From assembly GCF_018687095.1 (NCBI RefSeq), contig NZ_CP061286.1, positions 1,873,221 through 1,937,220 on the forward strand: a stretch of DNA of 64,000 nucleotides, read 5' to 3'. The DNA comes from Polynucleobacter sp. MWH-UH25E. Lineage in GTDB: Bacteria > Pseudomonadota > Gammaproteobacteria > Burkholderiales > Burkholderiaceae. Below, one piece after another: positions 7,570 to 15,866 of the stretch (positions are counted from its first letter, which is position 1; each line of letters begins with the position of its first letter). Both the position numbers and the translations under genes were made by a program. The notes under the pieces were generated by a model. It was given only the letters and a program-made list of their open reading frames with translations, made no database searches and was not told the origin of the DNA.

Positions 7570-9093
7570 TTAGCTGCTGTATTGCTGACGCAGAATATTT
7601 TTCTGCACTTTACCCATTGCGTTGCGGGGTAAGTCCGCAACAATTTCTAGACGCTTTGGAATCTTGAAATTGGCGATCTGAGTTTTCAGGGTTGCGATCA
7701 TCGCTTCAGAATTTAACTTAGCGCCCTTCTTCGGAACAACGATTGCCATTACCGCCTCACCAAAATCAGGATGTGGAATACCAATTACCGCGCTCTCATC
7801 CACACCATCCATATCATCAATAAAGCCTTCGATTTCTTTTGGATACACGTTGTATCCACCAGAAATAATCAAGTCTTTACTGCGTCCAACAATGCACAGG
7901 TAATCATTTGGAGCTTTACCGCCATTGGCCTCGCCACCCCAGCGACCCACGTCACCTGTCTTGAACCAACCATCTTTGGTAAATTCTTCAGCGGTTTTTT
8001 CTGGCATGCGCCAGTAACCCTTAAATATGTTCGGGCCTTTTACTTGGATGCTACCAATTTCATTCACGCCGCATGGTTTGTTTTTATCGTCCACCACTCG
8101 CACTTTTACACCCGGCAATGGCAAACCAACTGATCCGCCTACGCGTGCACCTTTGTATGGATTCGATACCAACATCACGGTCTCGCTCATGCCATAACGT
8201 TCTAATATAGGCTGGCCAATCACCTTCTTAAAGGTATTGAACGTTTCAGTTAGCAATGGCGCTGAGCCTGAAATAAACAAACGCATATTGCGCGCTACTC
8301 TCTTGTTAAACCCTTTGTCCGCCAATAAGCGCACATAGAAAGTTGGCACACCCATCAATACCGTTGACTTAGGCATGTGATGAATTAACTGCGACACATC
8401 CAAACGTGGCAACCAAATCATCTTACTACCGTTAATCAAAGCGCCATGCGCCGCCACAAATAAGCCATGCACGTGGAAAATTGGCAAAGCGTGCAAAAGC
8501 ACATCACCTTTTACCCACCCCCAATACTTTTGCAATACTTGAGCATTGCTGTACAAGTTCTTATGGGTCAGCATCGCGCCTTTGCTGCGGCCAGTAGTAC
8601 CAGAGGTATATAAGATGGCAGCCAAGTCATCATCTTTTGTGACAACCGTTTGAAATGCATCACTTAACTTACCTGCTTTCTCAAGCAAGGTACCTGTTCG
8701 ATTGTCATCTAAGGTTAGAACATGTTTAGTGCCCGCTTTAGATGCAACCTTTGATACCCAAGAGTAATTCTTACTACTGCAAACTACTAGCGCGGGCTCA
8801 GCGTTTTCAATAAAGTACTGCATCTCAGCCGCTTGATAGGCTGTATTGAGCGGTAAGTAGACATAACCAGCACGGATAGTAGCCAAGTACAAGAATAAAG
8901 CCTCAGGAGATTTTTCAACTTGAACCGCAACTCGAGAGCCTACTGGAAGCTTGAGGCTCTTTAATAAATTTGCCAGCTTGGCTGTAGCGCGCTCCAAATC
9001 ACTCCATGAGTAATACAAGCCATCATGGGTCTCAATGGCGCAGGCTGATTTATCTTTTGGAAAGCCTTTTTCCAATACCGAATACAAATTCAT
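7570..9093 (-). CDS. matB: Malonyl-CoA synthetase (AMP-forming)
   Basis: A 507-aa acyl-adenylate-forming enzyme predicted to make malonyl-CoA from malonate, ATP and CoA. It shows the AMP-binding P-loop YTSGTTGRSKG (about 164-174), the A5 region ERYGMSE, KTGD, the hinge GRSKDLIISGGYNVYPKEIE, and the C-terminal catalytic lysine in RNAMGKVQKNIL. The length fits MatB rather than longer acyl-CoA synthetases. It is the last gene of a same-strand cluster with a TRAP transporter and malonyl-CoA decarboxylase, which is why I assign malonate. Confidence 0.87.
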   Translation of the reverse strand: MNLYSVLEKGFPKDKSACAIETHDGLYYSWSDLERATAKLANLLKSLKLPVGSRVAVQVEKSPEALFLYLATIRAGYVYLPLNTAYQAAEMQYFIENAEPALVVCSSKNYSWVSKVASKAGTKHVLTLDDNRTGTLLEKAGKLSDAFQTVVTKDDDLAAILYTSGTTGRSKGAMLTHKNLYSNAQVLQKYWGWVKGDVLLHALPIFHVHGLFVAAHGALINGSKMIWLPRLDVSQLIHHMPKSTVLMGVPTFYVRLLADKGFNKRVARNMRLFISGSAPLLTETFNTFKKVIGQPILERYGMSETVMLVSNPYKGARVGGSVGLPLPGVKVRVVDDKNKPCGVNEIGSIQVKGPNIFKGYWRMPEKTAEEFTKDGWFKTGDVGRWGGEANGGKAPNDYLCIVGRSKDLIISGGYNVYPKEIEGFIDDMDGVDESAVIGIPHPDFGEAVMAIVVPKKGAKLNSEAMIATLKTQIANFKIPKRLEIVADLPRNAMGKVQKNILRQQYSS

Positions 9094-9129
9094 GAAGTAG
9101 TCCTAGTGAATGCAGTTATTTCAATTAAA

Positions 9130-10488
9130 TCAATGAACCCTTGCTGGCCCCATAACGTAGTCAGACAAACCGGTGGCAATCTCTGGCATAAAGCAGAGCA
9201 GCACAACAGAGAGAATCATGATCACAACGAATGGCAGAACTCCATAAATGATTTCATTTAGAGAGATATCGGGTGCAATATTTTTAATCACAAAGATATT
9301 GAGGCCAACCGGTGGATGTATCAGACCTGTCTCCATCACAATGGTCATGACTACGCCAAACCATACCAAGTCAAAACCTGCGGCGCGCAACGGCGGCAAG
9401 AAGATAGGCGCAGTCATCAAAATAATCGACACTGGCGGCAGGAAGAATCCCAAAATAATCACCAGAATCAAGATGGCGGTTAAGAGACCCCATCTACCCA
9501 AACCAAGATCCACAATGGCTTGCGCCGCTGACTGACTCAAATGCAAGTGGCTCATGACGTTTGAGAACAATAAAGACATGCCAATAATGAACATCAGCAT
9601 GGTGGATTCTTTAATGGTGGCATTAAGCAATGGGGATAAATCTTTGACGCGCCACATCTTGTAGATACCCGCAATCAAGGCGAAAGCCAAAATCGCGCCA
9701 AGGCCCGCAGTTTCAGATGGGGTTGCATAACCTCCATACAAAGCAACCATCACACCAATCAGCAAAACTAAGAATGGTAGTACGCGAGGAAGCGAACTCA
9801 TTTTCTGCTGCATGGTGTAAGTCTGTCGCTCCAAAATTGCCTGCTTAGGAGCACCCTTCTCTACTGCATGTAGAGCCATGTTGTATTCCTTGCGGAAACG
9901 ATACACGGTATACATGGAGAAGAAGACCACCAACATCAAACCAGGGCCAATACCAGCGAGAAATAAACGACCCAGCGATTGCTCCGCAGCAACGGAGTAA
10001 AGAATCATGGTGATGGAAGGAGGCAACAAGATACCAAGCGTTCCACCGGCTGCAATAATTCCTGCGGCTAAGCCAGAAGAATACCCACGCTTACGCATCT
10101 CTGGAATACCAGCGCTGCCAATTGCTGAGCAAGTTGCCGGGCTTGAACCCGCCATTGCCGCAAATAATGCACAAGCCAACACGTTTGCAACGCCAAGTCC
10201 GCCAGGAACCTTGCCCAACCATACATGCAATGCCTCGTATAAATCTTGACCAGCGCGTGATCGACCAATAGCTGCGCCCTTCAAAATGAATAGTGGAATC
10301 GAAAGCAACGTAATACTTGCCATCTCTTCATATACGTTTTGAGTAACCGTATCTAAGGAAGAGGCCGGCATGAAGAAAAACATAAATACAACTGCGACAG
10401 AGCCAAGTGCAAATGAAATTGGCATGCCTGAGAACATAATCAACAAAGTGACTACGCCGAATAACAACCCGAGCATCATGATAGACAT
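9130..10488 (-). CDS. dctM: TRAP transporter large permease (DctM family)
   Basis: A 452-aa inner-membrane protein with about twelve hydrophobic segments and the DctM features GGTLGILLPPSITMILY and MVMETGLIHPPVGLNIFVI. It forms the ion-coupled channel of a tripartite TRAP transporter with the small permease two bases upstream and the binding protein before that. The neighbours (malonyl-CoA synthetase and decarboxylase) suggest a malonate or similar C3 dicarboxylate substrate. Confidence 0.92.
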   Translation of the reverse strand: MSIMMLGLLFGVVTLLIMFSGMPISFALGSVAVVFMFFFMPASSLDTVTQNVYEEMASITLLSIPLFILKGAAIGRSRAGQDLYEALHVWLGKVPGGLGVANVLACALFAAMAGSSPATCSAIGSAGIPEMRKRGYSSGLAAGIIAAGGTLGILLPPSITMILYSVAAEQSLGRLFLAGIGPGLMLVVFFSMYTVYRFRKEYNMALHAVEKGAPKQAILERQTYTMQQKMSSLPRVLPFLVLLIGVMVALYGGYATPSETAGLGAILAFALIAGIYKMWRVKDLSPLLNATIKESTMLMFIIGMSLLFSNVMSHLHLSQSAAQAIVDLGLGRWGLLTAILILVIILGFFLPPVSIILMTAPIFLPPLRAAGFDLVWFGVVMTIVMETGLIHPPVGLNIFVIKNIAPDISLNEIIYGVLPFVVIMILSVVLLCFMPEIATGLSDYVMGPARVH

Positions 10489-10490
10489 GC

Positions 10491-10997
10491 TTATTCCCCT
10501 TTGTTTGGATTAACTACATCTCCAAACGCTTGGAGCAAAATTTGGAATGCCAATAAAGTCATTCCGATCGACATCATGATGTACGGAATCCACAAAGGTG
10601 GCGCCCATGAGGATGAGGTAACTTGCCCGTCCACCCAAGCCTCATGAAACAAAGTCCATGACTTCCAAGCAAAGAATGCACAAAAAGCAAAAGACGCAAG
10701 GTCAATCAGCAAGACTCTGACCTGGTTGACCGCCTTAGGAAGCATTGTCGAGATCGCAGAGATACCTACGTGCCCCCTAATTTGCTGCACATAAGCGCCA
10801 CACAAAAATGTCGCGCCCACTAAGCAGAAAACCGCAGCCTCATCTTGCCAATCTGTTGTGGCTCCAAAAAAAGCACGAGAGGCAACGCTGTAACTCAAAA
10901 TTACTGAGGCTGCTACCAAGGCCAATGATCCTAAAAAGACCATCAATCGATTAATGCCTGACATAAAGCGGTCAGTCGCTTGCAAGAGCTCACTCAT
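10491..10997 (-). CDS. dctQ: TRAP transporter small permease (DctQ family)
   Basis: A 168-aa protein with four predicted membrane helices. The segment FGATTDWQDEAAVFCLVGATFLCGA is DctQ-like, including the conserved W-x-x-E around helix 2. It is separated by 1-2 bp from the binding protein and large permease genes, so the three are surely co-transcribed. It stabilises the large subunit in the inner membrane. Confidence 0.9.
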   Translation of the reverse strand: MSELLQATDRFMSGINRLMVFLGSLALVAASVILSYSVASRAFFGATTDWQDEAAVFCLVGATFLCGAYVQQIRGHVGISAISTMLPKAVNQVRVLLIDLASFAFCAFFAWKSWTLFHEAWVDGQVTSSSWAPPLWIPYIMMSIGMTLLAFQILLQAFGDVVNPNKGE

Positions 10998-10998
10998 A

Positions 10999-12072
10999 TC
11001 AGCTTATTTTTTCCGCAGCTTTAAGTAATGCCGCACAACTTTCGTTCTTTTCTGAGTAATCTTTCCATGCAGTATCACGAGCAATTGCTTTCCATTTATC
11101 CACAACAGCGGCATCCACATCAGACACCTTGCTACCCGCCCTTGCATAGGCCAAGGCTGCAGTCTTGTCGTCGTCCTTTGCTGCATCCATGCCAAATTTT
11201 TCCATTTCAGCACCAGCCGCCATCAATGCATCGCGCTGGTCTTTTGGTAAAGAGTCAAAAATTTGTTTAGACATCATCAAAGGCTCAAGCATGAACCAAT
11301 AGGATTTTTGGCGAGCGCTTGTAAACGCTTTAGCCAACTCCTCTAACTTAAATGACATGAAGCTAGTAGAAGAGGTATACGCTGCATCCATTGCACCAGT
11401 CTGCATTGCGGCATAAATTTCATTAGATGGTAGAGAGATCACTGAAGCGCCGGCTGCTTTTAGCATCAAATCAAATTCACGGCTACCACCACGGATCTTT
11501 AAGCCTTTGACATCCTCAGGATTTACGATCGACTTGGAACGGCTGGCAACACCGCCCGCCTGCCAAACCCAACTCAACAGAATGATTCCCTTGTCTTCCA
11601 AAACCTTAGTCAACATGCGACCCACTTCAGCAGTCTTCCACTTGGCTGCCTGCTCGTAGCTACTCACCAATGCTGGCATTAATCCAATATTTAACTCTGG
11701 TACTTCACCGCCCGCATACGGCATTGGAAACAATGAAATATCCAAGGCACCCTTACGCATTGCACTAAATTGCGCATTGGTCTTCATCAATGATGAGCCT
11801 GGATAAATCTGGAACTTTAATGCGCCCTTAGTGCGCTTTTCTACAGATTCAGCAAATTTTCTACACAAACGGTCACGGAAATCACCTGCCTGAATAGTTC
11901 CACCAGGAAATTGATGAGAAATATTCAATGTCTTAGTCGCGCCCTGGGCAGCTGCATTTGAGCCGTAACCCATCACTCCCGCCAAGGGCAAAGCGGCTGA
12001 TCCAGCCAATAATTGCCGACGAATGGTATTTGGCTTTGATTGGCCTGCATTCAAATGAAATTTGTTGCTCAT
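10999..12072 (-). CDS. dctP: TRAP substrate-binding protein (DctP family)
   Basis: A 357-aa periplasmic solute receptor. The N-terminus has a twin-arginine-like signal (RRQLLAGSAALPLAG, residues 19-33, cleavage near AAAQGA). The mature part shows DctP hallmarks: KSIVNPEDVKGLKIR, the carboxylate-binding Arg in GLKIRGGSREFDLML, and NEIYAAMQTGAMDAAYTS. It is the first gene of the TRAP set and probably receives malonate for MatB and the decarboxylase; that substrate is inferred from context. Confidence 0.9.
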   Translation of the reverse strand: MSNKFHLNAGQSKPNTIRRQLLAGSAALPLAGVMGYGSNAAAQGATKTLNISHQFPGGTIQAGDFRDRLCRKFAESVEKRTKGALKFQIYPGSSLMKTNAQFSAMRKGALDISLFPMPYAGGEVPELNIGLMPALVSSYEQAAKWKTAEVGRMLTKVLEDKGIILLSWVWQAGGVASRSKSIVNPEDVKGLKIRGGSREFDLMLKAAGASVISLPSNEIYAAMQTGAMDAAYTSSTSFMSFKLEELAKAFTSARQKSYWFMLEPLMMSKQIFDSLPKDQRDALMAAGAEMEKFGMDAAKDDDKTAALAYARAGSKVSDVDAAVVDKWKAIARDTAWKDYSEKNESCAALLKAAEKIS

Positions 12073-12205
12073 GCTGATCTCCTCATTAGTTCATTCTTTT
12101 ACTATTTATTGTCTGGATCTTGGCGCCCAGTTTTCTCTATTCTAAAGCGAATCACTCTTTGGGATTCTGCTCTGACTGCTCCTCCTAAATACCTTCTACG
12201 GCAAA

Positions 12206-13510
12206 TCAGACCTGCATCAAGCGCCCCACCGCACGGGAATAATCAATTTCTCCATGGGTAAAGCGCTCATGATTTTCTTCCACGGAAGATAAATCGTATA
12301 GGTAATTGACCATCAAAGAGGCAGACTGACGCAATCCTTTGCGAGACAAATCTCCCGCCCAATTAATTTGATGTAGCTTGGCGCCATTACCTAGGTGGAA
12401 CTTAGCAACAGGATTGCCGTTTCTACCAGCAGATCCCAAGGCTAGATAAATACTTGCAAGACACAACAATGCAGATTTTTCTTTTTCTGTCGCATTGTCA
12501 GGATGCCATCCAGCGCTGAGTCGCTCCGTCCAAGATCGATTGGCTAGATTTAATACTTCCAAAGACTGCTCTCGAGCCAATCGAACAGCCGGCTTTAATT
12601 GAACGCCTGTTTTTTCATCGCTTATGTCAGCGCCTGCGGCAACCCAATCAATAAATCCAGGGATAGGCGAGAGTGTTACAAAGGTTTTAATACCTGGGAA
12701 TTCAGCATGCAATTGCTCAGCAACACGCTTGATCAAGAAATTGCCCATGGATACGCCACGCAATCCCGGCTCACAGTTACTAATTGAATAGAAGGCTGCA
12801 ACTTTGTATTGAGATGTCTGGTGTACAGTCTCCGCCTTTTTATCCACTAAGGGCGTAATGACTGCTGGAATTTCAGGAAGTAAAGCAACCTCAACGAAGA
12901 TCAGGGGTTCATTAGGTAACTGCGGATGAAAGAAAGCAAAGCAGCGACGGTCCGGCTGTAAGCGCCTACGCAGATCGTCCCAGCCGTCAATGGCATGCAC
13001 CGCCTCGTGCTGAATTAACTTCTCTAGCACTTCAGCAGGGGATTTCCAATCAACACGATGCATCTTTAGAAAACCAGGATTAAACCAAGAAGATAAAAGA
13101 TGGCGTAAATCAAAATCGACAGCAGTCAATTCTGGTTGCTTATCTAGTAACTGCAATAAATCACGACGCATGGCAACTAAGCCCGCGGTACCATTAGTTG
13201 CACGATTTAAGCGGCGGAATAATTCCTGTCTTGGCGGTTCAGTCACACGCTGTAACTTAATATAGTTACGCGCATTTGCTTCACTAGCAAAGTTTTGAGC
13301 TGCAGCCATTACTGCTGCTGGATCTGGATTCAGCTTTTCAAACAAGAAAGTAAAAAACTTCTGATGCTGATCTTTGGTCAGCTTGCGATAGTTATTAAAT
13401 ACATCGTCAGCCATACTAAGAGCATTCGATTCCCCCCTCTCGGAGATGAGTCGATTAACCGCGCCAGTGACGCGAGAGAAATAACGTGCTTTTGCCAACT
13501 TTTCCAGCAT
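12206..13510 (-). CDS. matA: Malonyl-CoA decarboxylase
   Basis: A 434-aa GNAT-fold enzyme that decarboxylates malonyl-CoA to acetyl-CoA. The N-terminal helical domain (about 1-160) is followed by the catalytic domain with FFHPQLPNEPLIFVEVAL (about 197-214), AAFYSISNCEPGLRGVSMGNFLIKRV (about 250-275) and FVTLSPIPGF, all typical of the MCD family. It lies 133 bp before the TRAP genes and 129 bp after the LysR gene, all on one strand. Together with MatB it forms the MatA/MatB route from malonate to acetyl-CoA. Confidence 0.93.
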   Translation of the reverse strand: MLEKLAKARYFSRVTGAVNRLISERGESNALSMADDVFNNYRKLTKDQHQKFFTFLFEKLNPDPAAVMAAAQNFASEANARNYIKLQRVTEPPRQELFRRLNRATNGTAGLVAMRRDLLQLLDKQPELTAVDFDLRHLLSSWFNPGFLKMHRVDWKSPAEVLEKLIQHEAVHAIDGWDDLRRRLQPDRRCFAFFHPQLPNEPLIFVEVALLPEIPAVITPLVDKKAETVHQTSQYKVAAFYSISNCEPGLRGVSMGNFLIKRVAEQLHAEFPGIKTFVTLSPIPGFIDWVAAGADISDEKTGVQLKPAVRLAREQSLEVLNLANRSWTERLSAGWHPDNATEKEKSALLCLASIYLALGSAGRNGNPVAKFHLGNGAKLHQINWAGDLSRKGLRQSASLMVNYLYDLSSVEENHERFTHGEIDYSRAVGRLMQV

Positions 13511-13596
13511 GGATCTTCACCTAGCAAGAGAATTCATTGATGTAGTTGAAAATGTATTCCCGCTCAATACAGGAATCAATTAACTGAAGTCTATTT

Positions 13597-13617
13597 TCAT
13601 TAACTTTTAGTTAATGA
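13597..13617. promoter_or_regulatory. Inverted repeat, likely operator of the malonate genes
   Basis: A perfect inverted repeat, TCATTAACT-TTT-AGTTAATGA, sits between the LysR gene and matA, about 87 bp before the matA start. The T-N-A layout and size fit a LysR-type recognition site. A further half-site ATTAACT lies at 13579-13585, nearer to matA. I infer binding by the adjacent MdcR-like regulator. Confidence 0.6.
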
Positions 13618-13639
13618 TATATGCTGAAATGACTGAAAT

Positions 13640-14548
13640 CTATTTTATTTTGCGTTGCAACATACGGGCTTCAGCGGCTAAAGCCAAAATATTGGGGTTT
13701 GATTCATTAGCCTGAAGGTACATTAAGGCAATTCGTTGGGTCACTTGATATTTTGGATCCAATGGGGTGAAGTCAAGCGCGTCTCCCATCAGCGCTTTTA
13801 CCCTTCCCGGCAATAAAGAGCGGCCCATATCATTTGACACCATATTCATTAAGGTGAAGATATCCCCCACCTTCATAACTACGTTTGGAGTAATTCGGGC
13901 AAGCCCAAATGCGTCATAGAAACCAGAGGTGGTAGCAAAACCATCTTGGAGTGTTAAAAATTTTTCATGTTCGTAATTCGATAGATCCACACTGCCCTGT
14001 TTGGGCTTCTTGTTCTTTGAAGAAGCTAAGTAAAGCTGATCTTCAAATAAGGGCACAATTTCAATTCCATCAAGCTCACCATTATTTGGTACCGCGATCA
14101 CAATGGCATCCACATCACCCTCGTGTAATTTTTTCATCAGATCCGCATTCGATCCCAAATAAAGATCAATATCCAAATCAGGGCGTCTGACTTTGGTTCC
14201 CATAATTACCCGCGGAATAATATTTGCTGTAAGAGAGTACATTGAGCCTAGACGAATTTGCTTGCTCTCAAGACCAGCCTTAGCCCTAGTCTTTTTTAAA
14301 ACCCGATCAAGCTCCTCCAACACCTCAATACCGCCCTCTGCTAGATAAAGAGCTGCAGGCAGGGGCTTTAGCTGCCTCCCCTCCTTTACAAATAGTGGGC
14401 AACCGATTGCAGTTTCTAGAGAATGTAAAGCCTTGTGAACGCTAACTGAACTTAATTGCAATTCATCAGCTGTTTTTACTAAACTTCCTGTGCGTATGAA
14501 AGAGCACAAAATTTCGAGCTTCCTTAGAGTTACCTCTTCATACATCAT
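13640..14548 (-). CDS. mdcR: LysR-family regulator, MdcR-like (malonate)
   Basis: A 302-aa LysR regulator with a winged helix (residues 5-65; SSVSVHKALHSLETAIGCPLFV) and an effector domain starting near residue 95. Remembered MdcR of Klebsiella shares strikingly similar stretches: SSVSVH-ALH-LE, GCPLFV, IRLGSMYSLT, RRPDLDIDLYLGSN. MdcR regulates malonate decarboxylase genes; here the downstream genes are the MatA/MatB type instead. It starts 28 bp after the end of lgt on the same strand, and an inverted repeat lies just downstream, before matA. Confidence 0.82.
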   Translation of the reverse strand: MMYEEVTLRKLEILCSFIRTGSLVKTADELQLSSVSVHKALHSLETAIGCPLFVKEGRQLKPLPAALYLAEGGIEVLEELDRVLKKTRAKAGLESKQIRLGSMYSLTANIIPRVIMGTKVRRPDLDIDLYLGSNADLMKKLHEGDVDAIVIAVPNNGELDGIEIVPLFEDQLYLASSKNKKPKQGSVDLSNYEHEKFLTLQDGFATTSGFYDAFGLARITPNVVMKVGDIFTLMNMVSNDMGRSLLPGRVKALMGDALDFTPLDPKYQVTQRIALMYLQANESNPNILALAAEARMLQRKIK

Positions 14549-14576
14549 GCCGGCCTCTCGATATCTCGATATATTT

Positions 14577-15368
14577 TTATGATGCCAAAGATGTGGATCG
14601 GCGTTGCATTAGATAAATGCCAAAGATGATCATGGGTAAGCAAAGCCATTGGCCCATAGACAAGCCAAGACCTAAGAGACCCAGAAATGCGTCTGGCTCT
14701 CTAGCGTACTCCGCCAAGAAACGACAAAGGCCGTAACCCAAGAGGAATAAACCAGAGATTTGCCCAACCCTTCTCGGCTTGCTTGCATAGATCCATAAAA
14801 CCACCCCAAGCAAAACACCCTCTCCAAGCAACTGATAAATTTGCGAAGGATGGCGCGGAACAGAATCCACCAAAGGAAATATCATCGCCCAAGGTAAATC
14901 GGTTGGTCTGCCCCAAAGCTCGCCATTAATAAAGTTACCCAAACGCCCAAAAGCCAATCCAAATGGCACCAACGGTGCAACCAAATCACTAACAACAAAA
15001 AATTGTGTGCCTTTCTTTTTAGCAAACCAGAGCAAAGCTAGCAACACTCCCAAGAGGCCACCATGAAAAGACATGCCGCCTTCCCATATCTTCAAAATAT
15101 TCAACGGATGGGAAAGATAAAAACTAGGCATGTAGAACAAGGTATAACCAATGCGTCCACCAAGCACTACACCCAAGACACCTGCAAATAGTAGATCTTC
15201 CAAATCTTTATAAGTCCAGCCTAAGGCTTGATAGCGTGGCGCCTGAATACGCAAACGACCCAACAATAAGAATTGTGCAAATGCCATCAGGTACATCAAC
15301 CCATACCAGTGAATCGCAAAAGAACCGATACGTATGGCGGCTGGATCAAACTGTGGATGAATCAACAT
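14577..15368 (-). CDS. lgt: Prolipoprotein diacylglyceryl transferase
   Basis: Inner-membrane enzyme that attaches diacylglycerol to the lipobox cysteine of prolipoproteins. The 263-aa product has about seven membrane segments. It carries the HGG motif (GGMSFHGGLLG) and the Lgt signature GRLGNFINGELWGRP (about residues 140-154), including the essential Arg and Asn. It follows pepA and holC on the same strand with a short gap. Confidence 0.96.
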   Translation of the reverse strand: MLIHPQFDPAAIRIGSFAIHWYGLMYLMAFAQFLLLGRLRIQAPRYQALGWTYKDLEDLLFAGVLGVVLGGRIGYTLFYMPSFYLSHPLNILKIWEGGMSFHGGLLGVLLALLWFAKKKGTQFFVVSDLVAPLVPFGLAFGRLGNFINGELWGRPTDLPWAMIFPLVDSVPRHPSQIYQLLGEGVLLGVVLWIYASKPRRVGQISGLFLLGYGLCRFLAEYAREPDAFLGLLGLGLSMGQWLCLPMIIFGIYLMQRRSTSLAS

Positions 15369-15387
15369 GAAGGGTGAAGATTAGTTT

Positions 15388-15855
15388 TTATTTGGATTGA
15401 GATTGGTCAAAGTTGTGTAGCTCGTGACCAAGTTCACGATAGGCCTTATAACGCTCACGCCCTGCTAGACGCTCAGCCTCATTGATTGTCACTACTTCAA
15501 CAATGCGGGGAAACCTCGCCGCCAAAGCTGGCACATCTACTGGCATACGCATACCTAGATGAATCATGACATCCGCATGAGGAATAACGGCAAGCGATGG
15601 CGATGCGAAGCTCTCACTCAGAACAATGGGGGTTTCAGGGGCAGCCTCATCATCAATGAAACAGTGCGGCAAAAAATCGGTACTACTAAATGACCAAAGT
15701 AATTCATCTAGTTTTTTGAGGTCTGACTTTTCACCAACGATCACAATATTGCGTACGGGCTGACCTTCTGGTGTCGCACTCCAAATTTTGCGCGTCAGAC
15801 GACACGCATATTCCAATTTGTCAGCCACGTTGCTGTGAAAATCGATTCTTGCCAT
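15388..15855 (-). CDS. holC: DNA polymerase III chi subunit
   Basis: A 155-aa protein of the HolC family. The N-terminus ARIDFHSNVADKLEYACRLTRK, the central WSFSSTDFLPHC and VVEVVTINEA match the chi fold, which links the clamp loader to single-strand-binding protein. E. coli chi is 147 aa. It lies 11 bp after pepA on the same strand; the pepA-holC order is also found in many gammaproteobacteria. Confidence 0.93.
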   Translation of the reverse strand: MARIDFHSNVADKLEYACRLTRKIWSATPEGQPVRNIVIVGEKSDLKKLDELLWSFSSTDFLPHCFIDDEAAPETPIVLSESFASPSLAVIPHADVMIHLGMRMPVDVPALAARFPRIVEVVTINEAERLAGRERYKAYRELGHELHNFDQSQSK

Positions 15856-15866
15856 AGCTACTAGAT

